Source of the DNA: Flavisolibacter longurius
GTDB taxonomy: Bacteria > Bacteroidota > Bacteroidia > Chitinophagales > Chitinophagaceae
Assembly (NCBI GenBank): GCA_013327885.1
Contig: JABUMY010000004.1
Span: 62,001 to 126,000 of the forward strand
Length of the DNA stretch: 64,000 bases
Direction: 5' to 3'
Part shown: piece by piece, positions 17,695-25,885 of the stretch
Layout: the number at the start of each line of letters is the position of its first letter
How positions within the stretch are numbered: position 1 is the first letter of the stretch
Program-made: the position numbers and the translations under genes
The notes under the pieces: model-generated
What the model saw: the letters and a program-made list of their open reading frames with translations, nothing else
Database searches by the model: none
What the model was told of the DNA's origin: nothing

Positions 17695-19686
17695 ATGAAG
17701 TGTAAACAACTTTTCTGCACGTTGCTGGTAGTACTGGTGCTGGAAGCAGGGGCCCAGCAAGCTGGTTCTGCAGATACGGCAAAAGTGAATGCAATGATCA
17801 GCGAGGTCAAAGCAACTATCAGCCAGGATCCTGCGCAGGGTTTGCAAATGGCTACCAACACCAAGGCCTACGCCGAAAAGGTAGGCTACCCGGTAGGTGT
17901 GGCCACAGCCACCAAATGGATGGGCAATGCCAGTTTTTACCTGGGGCAACACGAGAACGCCTTGCTCATGTGGCAGGAAGCGCTGAAGATATTTGAGTCC
18001 GCCAACGATAAAATGGGCCAGGCCGACCTCTTGGGAAATATCGGTGCCTTTTATTATCACAAAGGCGATGAAGTAAAAGCGCTGAATCATCACCTGCGGT
18101 CTTTGCGCATTGCCGAAAGCATCAACCACAAGCCCGGCATTGCCTCAGCACTGAGCAACATTGGCAGTGTGTATTTCATGAAGCCGGCCACGGAGGACAA
18201 GGCCCTTGGTTATTACAAGACGGCGCTACCGCTTTGTGAAGAACTGAATGACCAGACCAAGATTGGCGCCATCACCGTGAACATGGGCAATATTTACATG
18301 CGCAAAAAGGAGTATGACAAAGCGCAGGAAGCCTTTGACCTTTCGCTGAAAGCCTATGCCTCCAACCCGGTGCAGATCCCCAACGTTTACATTTCGCTGG
18401 GCGACCTCAATCTTCAACGCAACAACTACACAGCCGCTTTAAAGAACTACGAGCTGGCGCTGAACCTGGCAAAGCAAACCAATCACCAGTTGAATATTGG
18501 CCGTGCCCTGGGCGGGAAGGCAAGCGTGTACCGGAATATGGGTGATTACAAAACAGCCATTGGTATTTACAAGCAGGCCGAGGTCATTAACAAGGAGTTG
18601 AATGCCATGCTGGAACTGGAAGGCTTGTACGATAACCTGGCCACAGCTTACGGCAAAACCGGTGATTTTGCCAACGCTTACCGGTACCAGGATCTGCTTA
18701 CGGACATAAAGGATTCTTTGTACAATACCGAAACCGATAAAAAACTGGCCAACATCCAGTTTGATTTTGACCTTGAAAAAAAGCAAAACGAGATCAACCT
18801 GCTTACGAAGGATAAATCCATCCAGGAACTGGAACTGAAAAAACAGCAGACCTTCAATACAGGGATGGTGATCGTGCTGGGACTGATCGTTGTGCTGGTT
18901 TTTATTTTGTACCGCAGCTACCGGCTCAAAACAAAAAGCCATGTGCTGCTGGATAGAAAGAACATGGAGATCGAAAGGCTGATCCGCAACATTCTGCCGG
19001 CGGAAATTGCAACCGAACTGCGCTCCACCGGCAAAGCCGCTCCCCGGAATTACGAACAGGTTTCGGTGATGTTTGCTGATTTCAGGGGATTTACCACCAT
19101 GGCGGAGCAATTGTCGCCCCAGGCGCTGGTAAATGAACTGGATAACTATTTTATGGCTTTTGATGATATCATTGAAAAGCATGGGTTGGAAAAGATTAAG
19201 ACCATTGGCGATGCTTATATGTGCGCAGGCGGCGTTCCGGCGGCGGACCCGAACCACGTCGTCAACATTGTTGAAGCCAGCCTCGAAATGCAGGACTTTG
19301 TTCGTCGTAACAACCAAAGCCAGGTAGAAGCCGGCCTTACTCCCTGGGAATTACGCATAGGCATCAACGTGGGGCCGGTGGTAGCCGGCGTGGTAGGCAA
19401 AAAGAAATATGCCTACGACATCTGGGGCAGCACCGTAAACATTGCAAGCCGCATGGAAAGCAATGGCATGCCTGGCCAGGTCAACATTTCTTCGGCGGTA
19501 TTTGAGTTGGTAAAAGACCGCTATGCCTGTGTTTACCGCGGCAAGATACAAGCCAAGAACGTAGGCGATATTGACATGTACCTTATCGATCGCAAGCTGG
19601 AGAGTACGCCCCGCTATATTGCTGTTGGAGATGAAAGGGTGCAGGAGGTGCCATCAAAACAACAGCCGGCCGATCTCTTGCAATAA
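17695..19686 (+). CDS. Membrane class III adenylate cyclase with periplasmic TPR domain
   Basis: 663 residues: signal peptide (1-20), about eight TPR-like repeats (25-345), a coiled linker, one membrane segment (about 385-405), then a class III nucleotidyl cyclase domain. Catalytic residues are all present: metal Asp462 (FADFRGFT) and Asp506 (GDAYM), base-selecting Lys502 and Asp575 (YDIWG), which point to ATP rather than GTP, and transition-state Asn582/Arg586. Orientation suggests extracytoplasmic TPRs sensing something and cytoplasmic cAMP synthesis. Starting 39 bases after the giant secreted protein gene, it probably shares its transcript. A terminator overlaps its stop codon. Confidence 0.93.
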   Translation: MKCKQLFCTLLVVLVLEAGAQQAGSADTAKVNAMISEVKATISQDPAQGLQMATNTKAYAEKVGYPVGVATATKWMGNASFYLGQHENALLMWQEALKIFESANDKMGQADLLGNIGAFYYHKGDEVKALNHHLRSLRIAESINHKPGIASALSNIGSVYFMKPATEDKALGYYKTALPLCEELNDQTKIGAITVNMGNIYMRKKEYDKAQEAFDLSLKAYASNPVQIPNVYISLGDLNLQRNNYTAALKNYELALNLAKQTNHQLNIGRALGGKASVYRNMGDYKTAIGIYKQAEVINKELNAMLELEGLYDNLATAYGKTGDFANAYRYQDLLTDIKDSLYNTETDKKLANIQFDFDLEKKQNEINLLTKDKSIQELELKKQQTFNTGMVIVLGLIVVLVFILYRSYRLKTKSHVLLDRKNMEIERLIRNILPAEIATELRSTGKAAPRNYEQVSVMFADFRGFTTMAEQLSPQALVNELDNYFMAFDDIIEKHGLEKIKTIGDAYMCAGGVPAADPNHVVNIVEASLEMQDFVRRNNQSQVEAGLTPWELRIGINVGPVVAGVVGKKKYAYDIWGSTVNIASRMESNGMPGQVNISSAVFELVKDRYACVYRGKIQAKNVGDIDMYLIDRKLESTPRYIAVGDERVQEVPSKQQPADLLQ

Positions 19687-19710
19687 CAATTGCAGGCGTT
19701 GTTATTTTTT
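19682..19710 (+). terminator. Terminator overlapping the cyclase stop codon
   Basis: Stem AATAACAA / TTGTTATT with a nine-base loop, followed by a T tract. The TAA stop (19684-19686) lies in the left arm. Confidence 0.65.
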
Positions 19711-19826
19711 ACGCCAACTGTTTTACATTCCCGCTGTTAGTTGCTTTCTTTTCCGATCAAGACAAAAAAATAGAACGGCTTTTACCATTCTATTGACGTG
19801 CCTATGCTAAATTTTGTTTACTGTGT

Positions 19827-20477
19827 TTACGGACGGTGTACCAGCTTGCCGCTACCCGAAACCGATGTTTCGATGGCTGGCGAACCTTTGTAAAAAATGG
19901 TGCCGCTGCCGTTGATGGTAGCCTTTAGTTCCGTTACCGCGTTCACTTCTATAGTACCGCTGCCCGACATGCCCACTTCGGCTTTGTTGGCAGTTATACC
20001 AAAGAGGCGAATGTTGCCGCTGCCCGAAATATCGGAGTACAGGTTTTGAACCGTACCGCTTTCTACGTCAATGTTGCCCGATCCGGAAATAAAGAAATCC
20101 ATCCGGTTGCTTGTAAAATCACCCAGCGCCTCCACATCGGCCGATCCGTTGATGCGTGCACCTGCCAGCGCAGGCATGGTAACAAACACTTCGACGTTGT
20201 CGTTCTTGATGCTTTGAACATCCTTGTAGCCCACTTCCAGCGTTTGGTTTCTCACCACCGTTTCAAAATGCGGCAGCAGGTTGCCATAGCCTTTTACCTT
20301 AACAGAAAAAGCAGCGCCTTGTTGAATGTATACATTGGCGGCACCGGAGGTTGTTACCTTGGTAAAATTGGCCACGGTACGGTCTTCGGTTACAACAGCG
20401 CCGCTGCCGGTAAGTCTTTCCTTGGCGCAGGATGCCAGCAGCAAGATGGCGAGGAGGGGAGCAATAAAATTTTTCAT
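19827..20477 (-). CDS. Head-GIN domain lipoprotein (DUF2807)
   Basis: 216 residues with a lipoprotein signal (ILLLASC, lipid Cys near residue 17). The rest is the DUF2807/GIN beta-helix fold with its repeating ISGSGNI, SGSGTI and INGSGTI turns, which gives the family its name. It is probably anchored in the periplasmic or outer-membrane leaflet, with no known reaction. It is convergent with the cyclase gene. A good -7 box (TAGGTTTG) lies 30 bases upstream. Confidence 0.9.
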   Translation of the reverse strand: MKNFIAPLLAILLLASCAKERLTGSGAVVTEDRTVANFTKVTTSGAANVYIQQGAAFSVKVKGYGNLLPHFETVVRNQTLEVGYKDVQSIKNDNVEVFVTMPALAGARINGSADVEALGDFTSNRMDFFISGSGNIDVESGTVQNLYSDISGSGNIRLFGITANKAEVGMSGSGTIEVNAVTELKATINGSGTIFYKGSPAIETSVSGSGKLVHRP

Positions 20478-20506
20478 ACAAATGATTTTGTTGGTTATAG
20501 GTAGTG

Positions 20507-20545
20507 CAAACCTACTGCTGCTGCCAGTGCAGTGTTGTCAACAAA
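20507..20545 (-). promoter_or_regulatory. Promoter candidate for the GIN-domain gene
   Basis: On the minus strand an exact -7 box TAGGTTTG (20507-20514) is preceded by TTTGTTG (20539-20545). The 24-27 base gap is somewhat longer than the usual spacing of about 20. Confidence 0.45.
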
Positions 20546-20626
20546 GTCTTAGGAATGTATGAACCGCCGATTCTTTGCAATGAACGGTTGAGAAAGCGTT
20601 TTTTCAGGCGATGGCGGTTGTTGTTT

Positions 20627-21715
20627 TTAGTTGCTGCTGCCGTTTTGTTTGAGCAATTGCTGTAAAATAGCCATGCCCAGGCCATCACTGGCTGTGTTTT
20701 TATTGAATTGATTTACGACCACGATCACGGCCCGTGACGAGCCTTTGTAAAATCCCGCGAACGTAGAAAAGCCAAACGTGCCGCCGTTGTGCCAATAGAT
20801 GGTGGGCTTGTCTTTTTGGGTAAGGCCAAACCACGCCCTGCCGATATACATGACCGGTGAAACAGTGGCGGTAGGCTGCAGGAGTTTTTCCACTATGGCT
20901 GCTTGGACTTTTTTTTCCTTTCCGGGCTGGCTCATGCGGGCCAGGTAGTGCAGCATATCGCTGGCAGAACACTGCAGGCCACCGGCCGGGAAAAGCACAT
21001 CCATGTTCCAGAAAGGCGGTTGCGTGGTACCAAAATGCCCCTGGGCTTTCCGGCCTGTTGCCGTTGCTGCATTCGTCATGGCAAAAGGACCAAAGATGTA
21101 CTCGTGCAGAAGTGTTTTGTAGGCTTTGCCCGCTATTTTTTGCGCCAGCCAGCCGGCTAGTCCGGCTCCCAGGTTGGAATAATTGCTTTTGCCGTCCGGT
21201 GCTGGTTTGCATTGTTTCAAAAACGCAAACAAGTCGGCGGCCGTATAGTTGTCGTAAGGAGCAGTGCTGGCAAGCGGAAAATTGGCCGGCAAGCGTGGCA
21301 GGCCGGATGTATGGTTTAGCAGGGAAAGAAACGTAACCGGCTCGAGGGCTTTGTTGCCTTGCACAGAGTCGGGCAGGTAGGGAAGAATGGAAGCCGCATC
21401 GCTGATCCCTTTCTCTTGCAAAACGGTTTGGAGCAGGTAAGCGGTAAATGTTTTGGTAATGCTGCCTGCTTCAAAAATAGTGGCCGAATCAAACGGGACT
21501 TTATTGGCAGGATCGGCAAAGCCAAAGCTGAAAAACTGCCTGCTGTTACCATCCAGCACGCCAACCAGGATGCCTGGCAGCTTTTCTGCCTGCAGCAAGC
21601 TATCACCTTTTTGCCTGATAAAATATTGCAGGTCTTTTGCTCCCGAAACAACCTGCTGTGCAAAGCCATTCACCGCAAACAAAAAACAAAAGAAGCCTAA
21701 AAATCGTTTGTGCAT
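20627..21715 (-). CDS. Secreted serine hydrolase of the class C beta-lactamase fold
   Basis: 362 residues from ATG 21715, which starts a clean signal peptide (MHKRFLGFFCFLFAVNGFAQ). Active-site motifs are S85-I-T-K88, Y179-S-N181 and, in place of KTG, HNGG near residue 325. This is the pattern of penicillin-binding-protein-like esterases and D-aminopeptidases (PF00144) more than of true AmpC enzymes. A periplasmic peptidase or esterase is the best call; resistance function should not be inferred. It stands between the GIN gene and the trans-sulfuration gene, with a terminator hairpin just before its start. Confidence 0.87.
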   Translation of the reverse strand: MHKRFLGFFCFLFAVNGFAQQVVSGAKDLQYFIRQKGDSLLQAEKLPGILVGVLDGNSRQFFSFGFADPANKVPFDSATIFEAGSITKTFTAYLLQTVLQEKGISDAASILPYLPDSVQGNKALEPVTFLSLLNHTSGLPRLPANFPLASTAPYDNYTAADLFAFLKQCKPAPDGKSNYSNLGAGLAGWLAQKIAGKAYKTLLHEYIFGPFAMTNAATATGRKAQGHFGTTQPPFWNMDVLFPAGGLQCSASDMLHYLARMSQPGKEKKVQAAIVEKLLQPTATVSPVMYIGRAWFGLTQKDKPTIYWHNGGTFGFSTFAGFYKGSSRAVIVVVNQFNKNTASDGLGMAILQQLLKQNGSSN

Positions 21716-21731
21716 ACCTGTAACCAAAGTA

Positions 21732-21765
21732 AAAAGTCAAAAGCAGTCTGATGCTTTTGACTTTT
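21732..21765 (-). terminator. Terminator of the trans-sulfuration gene
   Basis: 14-base perfect stem (AAAAGTCAAAAGCA with its complement) around a six-base loop, with a T-rich tail on the minus strand. It separates the trans-sulfuration gene from the serine hydrolase, whose start is only 16 bases further on. Confidence 0.75.
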
Positions 21766-21789
21766 ATTCTAAAGAATAGAAAAATTTTA

Positions 21790-21817
21790 CTCACCACTCA
21801 CCACTCACCACTCACCA
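21790..21817. repeat. Heptad array, four CTCACCA units
   Basis: Four perfect 7-base units immediately after the stop of the trans-sulfuration gene. An oppositely oriented array (22990-23010) lies at the gene's other end, so the gene is bracketed by inverted arrays. Confidence 0.9.
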
Positions 21818-21819
21818 CG

Positions 21820-22959
21820 CTATCCGATCGCCTGCTTCAGGTCTTCGATCAGGTCTTCCGCATCTTCTACGCCAACACTCAGGCGGATCAGTGAGTCGCC
21901 CAGGCCATTCTTGATGCGCTCTTCACGCGGAATGGAAGCATGCGTCATCGAAGCCGGGTGGTTGATCAGTGACTCTACACCGCCGAGGCTTTCTGCAAGA
22001 GAAAACAGTTTGGTTGACGACAGCACCCGTTTGGCTTCGTCCACATTGTCGTTCTTCAACTCAAAGCTCATCATACCGCCAAAATCATGCATTTGTTTTT
22101 TGGCAATGGCATAACCGGGATGGTCTTCAAAGCCGCACCAGTACACCTTTCCCACCTTGGGATGCTGGCGAAGCCAGTGTGCAATCTGCCTTCCGTTTTC
22201 GGAGTGACGCTGCATGCGCAAGTGAAGGGTTTTTATGCCGCGTAAAACAAGAAAACAATCCATGGGGCCCGGCACAGCGCCGCAGCTTTTCTGGATAAAA
22301 TAAAGCTGGTCACGCAACTCCTGGTCGTTCATCATTAACGCTCCCTGGATCACATCGCTGTGACCACCCAGGTATTTTGTGGCCGAATGCATCACGATAT
22401 CGGCACCCAGGTCAAGCGGGTTTTGCAGGTAAGGCGACGCAAAGGTGTTGTCGACACAAAACAGCAGGGACTTTTCTTTACAGATAGCAGCAAGAGCTTC
22501 AATATCGCAAATATTCATCAGCGGGTTGGTAGGCGTTTCGGCCCACACCAGCTTTGTTTTTTCATTGATGTATTGACGGATGTTTTCCGCCTCCTGCATG
22601 TTCACATAATGAAATTTGATCCCGAATTTTTCAAACACTTTCGTGAACAGGCGGTACGTACCGCCATACATATCGTTTCCGCAGATCACTTCATCACCCG
22701 GCTGCAGCAGCTTGATCACAGCATCCGTAGCGGCCACGCCACTGCTGAAGGCAAGACCAAACTTTCCGTTCTCGATCTGTGCATAGGCAGTCTCCAGGGC
22801 CGTACGGGTAGGATTCTGGCTGCGGGCATACTCGTAGCCCTTGTGCGTAGCCGGTGCTTCCTGCACATACGTACTGGTTTGGTAAATGGGTGTCATGATA
22901 GCGCCAGTGCTCGGATCGGGCTCCATGCCGGCATGGATGAATTTCGTTCCTGTCTTCAT
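21820..22959 (-). CDS. PLP-dependent trans-sulfuration enzyme (cystathionine gamma-synthase/lyase)
   Basis: 379 residues, the standard length. The PLP-binding lysine is Lys195 in SATKYLGGHSD; the Y-x-R cofactor phosphate site (YEYARSQNPTR, 43-52) and D170-N-T-F are present. It makes or breaks the C-gamma bond of cystathionine in methionine/cysteine metabolism in the cytoplasm. Synthase (MetB) and lyase cannot be told apart safely by eye. No other methionine genes are adjacent. A -7 box TACCTTTG lies 17 bases before the ATG, and the 7-base array sits where a -33 element would be expected. Confidence 0.92.
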   Translation of the reverse strand: MKTGTKFIHAGMEPDPSTGAIMTPIYQTSTYVQEAPATHKGYEYARSQNPTRTALETAYAQIENGKFGLAFSSGVAATDAVIKLLQPGDEVICGNDMYGGTYRLFTKVFEKFGIKFHYVNMQEAENIRQYINEKTKLVWAETPTNPLMNICDIEALAAICKEKSLLFCVDNTFASPYLQNPLDLGADIVMHSATKYLGGHSDVIQGALMMNDQELRDQLYFIQKSCGAVPGPMDCFLVLRGIKTLHLRMQRHSENGRQIAHWLRQHPKVGKVYWCGFEDHPGYAIAKKQMHDFGGMMSFELKNDNVDEAKRVLSSTKLFSLAESLGGVESLINHPASMTHASIPREERIKNGLGDSLIRLSVGVEDAEDLIEDLKQAIG

Positions 22960-22976
22960 GTGTTGAATTTAAGGGG

Positions 22977-22984
22977 CAAAGGTA
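22977..22984 (-). promoter_or_regulatory. Candidate -7 box (TACCTTTG) of the trans-sulfuration gene
   Basis: Exact TAnnTTTG match 17 bases before ATG 22959. Upstream, the -33 region is occupied by the CTCACCA array rather than by a TTTG. Confidence 0.45.
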
Positions 22985-22989
22985 GGGAA

Positions 22990-23129
22990 TGGTGAGTGGT
23001 GAGTGGTGAGTTTGAAGCTGCCCATAGATGCATCATTTCATCAACACTGGGATGAACAAGAAATTACAACTATGCGTGCTTTTCTTCTTTCTTACTCACA
23101 ACTGGCCACTGACCACTCACCATTCACCA
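22990..23129. repeat. Inverted heptad-array element
   Basis: Left arm of three TGGTGAG units (22990-23010), a spacer of about 90 bases, and a right arm CTGGCCA-CTGACCA-CTCACCA-TTCACCA (23102-23129). The arms are reverse complements and could form a long cruciform or RNA stem between the two divergent genes. Confidence 0.85.
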
Positions 23130-23226
23130 CCAAGCAGCCGCTACTATTCACCTTTTGTTAACCAAAGAGGGTTAAACAAGCCAACTGATTTTGGTTCTTA
23201 AAAACGTAACAACTAAATCATTCACT

Positions 23227-23664
23227 ATGAAAAAGATCCTTACGCTTTTATTCGCTGTTGGTGCCATCACCCTTACACAAGCGCAAAGTTCCCGTTCGTA
23301 TCCTAACGACCGCAATACCACCCGGGATGTGATCCTTGGAGATCGCAACGAAGGCAACAAGGGCAATGACCACAACAACAGGAACGACCGGTACGACAAC
23401 CGCTATGAAAACAACAACCGTTATGCCTATTCATTCAGTGCCCGCGAACGCGACAAACAGATCGACCGCATTAACCGCGATTACGATAAAAAGGTGCGCC
23501 AGGTAGAACGTGACCGCAGCCTGCGCTCTTCCGAAAAAACCTACAGGCTGCGGCAGCTCGAAGGCGATCGCCGCGAGGAGATCCGCCAGGTATGGGACCG
23601 CTTTCAAAGCCGCAACAATGCACACAACGATAACCGGTATGCTACGAACAACCGCCGCTGGTAA
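23227..23664 (+). CDS. Secreted, highly charged Asn/Arg-rich protein
   Basis: 145 residues from ATG 23227, which opens a signal peptide (MKKILTLLFAVGAITLTQAQ). The mature part is very polar: an Asn/Asp/Arg-rich linker (60-85), then a helix of about 55 residues with alternating charges (RERDKQIDRINRDYDKKVRQ), then an Asn-rich tail. It looks like an extended or coiled-coil periplasmic protein of a type common in Chitinophagaceae. I do not know a function. A strong terminator follows. Confidence 0.75.
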   Translation: MKKILTLLFAVGAITLTQAQSSRSYPNDRNTTRDVILGDRNEGNKGNDHNNRNDRYDNRYENNNRYAYSFSARERDKQIDRINRDYDKKVRQVERDRSLRSSEKTYRLRQLEGDRREEIRQVWDRFQSRNNAHNDNRYATNNRRW

Positions 23665-23697
23665 CCTTTGAAAAACACAACGCCCCTATGAAAACAA

Positions 23698-23722
23698 CCC
23701 CGCTTTTGCGGGGTTTTGTTTT
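23698..23722 (+). terminator. Rho-independent terminator
   Basis: CCCCGC-TTTT-GCGGGG followed by TTTTGTTTT, 33 bases after the stop of the charged secreted protein. Confidence 0.9.
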
Positions 23723-23800
23723 GCTCACTAACATGGTGTCTTCTACAAGCAGTACGGCAAAAGCAAAAATGCGCCTGCTTTTTTGTGCACCTTTGCCGCT

Positions 23801-24418
23801 ATGCAAATTCCGATCACCTGGCAAACTGTTACACTGCAGCACGAAACGATAAGCCTGTATGTGCCGGATGCCGGTGCTGTAAAAACAGCCTACGCCGAGG
23901 GAAAAATTACGTCTCCTTACTGGTCGCAGGTTTGGCCTGCCGCCAAAGCGCTTGCACAATTCATCCTCACCAATCCATCTCTTCTCTCTTCCAAATCTGT
24001 GTTGGAACTTGGGGCGGGGTTAGGATTGCCCTCCCTTGTGGCCGCCCGTTTTGCCGCTTCTGTGCAATGCACCGATGTGGCAAAGGAGGCTGTTGAAATT
24101 GTACAGGCTTCCGCAGAAAGGCTCCAGCTTAAAAACGTATATTCTTCTGTGTTAGATTGGCAACAACTTCCTTCTGATTTAAGACCGGATGTGCTTTTAC
24201 TAAGCGATATCAACTACGAGCCGGCTGCCTTTGTGCATTTGCAGGCCGTGGTAAAGGCTTTCCTGGAGGAGGGGACCAACGTTATTTTGAGTACGCCTCA
24301 GCGCCTGGTGGCAAAGGAGTTTGTTTTACCACTGCTGCAACATTGCACTTACCAGGAAGAGCAATTTGTAGAACACAACGGCGGGCAAGTGCCAACGGCG
24401 GTACTGGTGCTGAAATAA
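23801..24418 (+). CDS. Class I SAM-dependent methyltransferase (PF10294-like)
   Basis: 205 residues from ATG 23801; a longer reading adds six residues only. The SAM-binding motif VLELGAGLGLPSLVA is near residues 68-82, with the acidic residue CTDVAKE at the end of strand 2 and SDINYEP as the post-motif. The N-terminal SPYWSQVWPAAKALAQF is typical of the Nnt1/METTL lysine-methyltransferase-like group. It is cytoplasmic, probably methylating a protein side chain, target unknown. A near-consensus -7 box (CACCTTTG) lies five bases upstream. Confidence 0.85.
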   Translation: MQIPITWQTVTLQHETISLYVPDAGAVKTAYAEGKITSPYWSQVWPAAKALAQFILTNPSLLSSKSVLELGAGLGLPSLVAARFAASVQCTDVAKEAVEIVQASAERLQLKNVYSSVLDWQQLPSDLRPDVLLLSDINYEPAAFVHLQAVVKAFLEEGTNVILSTPQRLVAKEFVLPLLQHCTYQEEQFVEHNGGQVPTAVLVLK

Positions 24419-24470
24419 AAACACCATGCACAAACCATATCAACGGCAACTTCTTTTGGTATCAACGCTA

Positions 24471-25496
24471 TTATACAACTACCGGGTTGAGTGTTGTATT
24501 CTGTCGCTGGTGCCAGTAGGGATAAACAGGCCGTTGTGCACTGGCCCTGTCAAGCAATGCAACCTGCTGCGGGCTTAAATTCCATCCTGTAACAGCAAGG
24601 TTTTGCTTTAGCTGTTCTTCGGTGCGGGCACCAATAATAATGTTGGCAACTGTTGGCCGTTGCAGGAGCCAGTTCAGGGCTACCTGCGGAACGGTTTTGC
24701 CCACTTCTTTGCTTACTTCTTCCAGCGCATCTACAACAGTGTACAAGTATTCATCGGGTACTTCAGGACCTGTGCCCGGGATGTTTTTTAACCGTGTGCC
24801 TTCGGGTACGGTTTGTCCGCGGCGCAGCTTGCCGGTCAGGCGTCCCCAACCCAGAGGGCTCCAAACCATCGTGCCGATCTTTTGATCAACCGCCAGTGGC
24901 ATTAGTTCCCATTCATACTCGCGGCCAATGAGAGAATAATAGGCTTGGTGGGCAATGTATTTGTTCCAGCCGTAACGCTCCGAAACAGCGAGTGATTTCA
25001 TCAGGTGCCAGCCCGAAAAGTTAGAGCAGGCAATGTAGCGCACCTTGCCGCTTTGCACCAGGTCGTCGAGGGTGCGCAGCGTTTCTTCCACCGGTGTTAC
25101 GCCGTCGAAGCCGTGCATGTGGTAAAGGTCAATATAATCGGTTTGCAGCCGTCGCAAACTTTCTTCGCATTGTTTGATCAGGTGGTGCCGCGAAGAACCA
25201 AATTCATTGGGACCACTGCCCATCGGAAAGGTTGCTTTCGTGGAAATAAAAACATCCTGGCGGATGCCTTTCAGTGCTTCGCCCAGCACTTCTTCGGAGC
25301 CACCGCGGGAATAGGTATTGGCCGTATCAAATAAATTGATGCCGGCATCCAAACAAAGACCGATCATGCGTTTGGCCTCTGCCACATCGGTGCTGCCCCA
25401 GGCTTTAAAAAAATCGGTACCACCACCAAAGGTTGCCGTACCAAAACTGAGAACAGAAACCCGTAAACCTGAATTGCCCAGTTGCCTGTATTCCAT
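24471..25496 (-). CDS. Aldo/keto reductase
   Basis: 341 residues, close to the family norm. The catalytic tetrad is visible: Asp57 and Tyr62 (FDTANTYS), Lys87 (STKATF) and His128 (YHMHG). The NADPH phosphate-binding C-terminal block is IIIGARTEEQLKQNL. It resembles the YajO/YhdN group of broad-range aldehyde reductases. Cytoplasmic, single gene, with a -7 box TATTTTTG 16 bases before the ATG (25513-25520). The physiological substrate is not deducible. Confidence 0.92.
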   Translation of the reverse strand: MEYRQLGNSGLRVSVLSFGTATFGGGTDFFKAWGSTDVAEAKRMIGLCLDAGINLFDTANTYSRGGSEEVLGEALKGIRQDVFISTKATFPMGSGPNEFGSSRHHLIKQCEESLRRLQTDYIDLYHMHGFDGVTPVEETLRTLDDLVQSGKVRYIACSNFSGWHLMKSLAVSERYGWNKYIAHQAYYSLIGREYEWELMPLAVDQKIGTMVWSPLGWGRLTGKLRRGQTVPEGTRLKNIPGTGPEVPDEYLYTVVDALEEVSKEVGKTVPQVALNWLLQRPTVANIIIGARTEEQLKQNLAVTGWNLSPQQVALLDRASAQRPVYPYWHQRQNTTLNPVVV

Positions 25497-25519
25497 GCTT
25501 TTTTCTTTGTTTCAAAAAT

Positions 25520-25550
25520 AAAGGCAGATCAACCGGATTGATCTGCCTTT
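25520..25550 (-). terminator. Terminator after the frameshifted small gene
   Basis: 13-base perfect stem (AAAGGCAGATCAA with its complement) around a five-base loop, with a T-rich 3' flank on the minus strand. Confidence 0.8.
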
Positions 25551-25585
25551 ACCAAATCGAACATTGTTTTTGTTGTTGGCTACCG

Positions 25586-25800
25586 TTAGCTTTCCCCTTT
25601 GCGGTTGCTGCTGCTGCGATCGCCGGAACGGCGCAGGTCATCGGTGTACTCGTCGTCTTGCGCATCGATGTTTTGACCACCGGCATTTGTGCACCGGTCT
25701 GCGTGGTTCCCTGCTGGTTGGCCAGGTCGCGGTCGCGACGCGAAGAAAGCTCACTGTCCTGCTCACGGTCCCTGTTGCGGTTGTTATTGTCCTTTGCCAT
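25586..25800 (-). pseudogene. Small hydrophilic protein gene with a one-base frameshift
   Basis: From ATG 25800 the reading MAKDNNNRNRDREQDSELSS is polar and coding-like up to about 25690. It then becomes an Ala/Thr-rich run with none of that character, whose stop lies inside the downstream terminator. In the next frame the sequence stays polar (NIDAQDDEYTDDLRRSGDRS) and ends properly at 25586. Adding one base to the three-base run at 25686-25688 joins the halves into a natural protein of about 71 residues. This resembles the neighbouring small protein at 28908-29117 in composition and in terminator placement. Either a real disruption or a sequencing error. Confidence 0.65.
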
Positions 25801-25885
25801 AAAAATTAATTTAGGGGAAGAATGCTGTAAAAACGGTGCCACAATGCAACGCTGCGCTTGCCTAAAATGGAAAGAATTTTTACGC

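Noticed and set aside
20627-21715. AmpC beta-lactamase (resistance gene)
   Set aside because: SITK and YSN are shared by many esterases and peptidases; HNGG replaces KTG and no regulator is adjacent.
21790-23129. CRISPR-like array of short repeats
   Set aside because: Units are 7 bases in direct contact, with no spacers of constant length and no cas genes.
22960-23226. SAM or other riboswitch upstream of the trans-sulfuration gene
   Set aside because: The -7 box lies only 17 bases before the ATG, leaving no room for an aptamer; the upstream text is heptad repeat.
25549-25842. Intact 97-residue reading of the small polar gene
   Set aside because: Composition changes abruptly at 25687 and the stop lies in the terminator stem; a frameshift explains it better.
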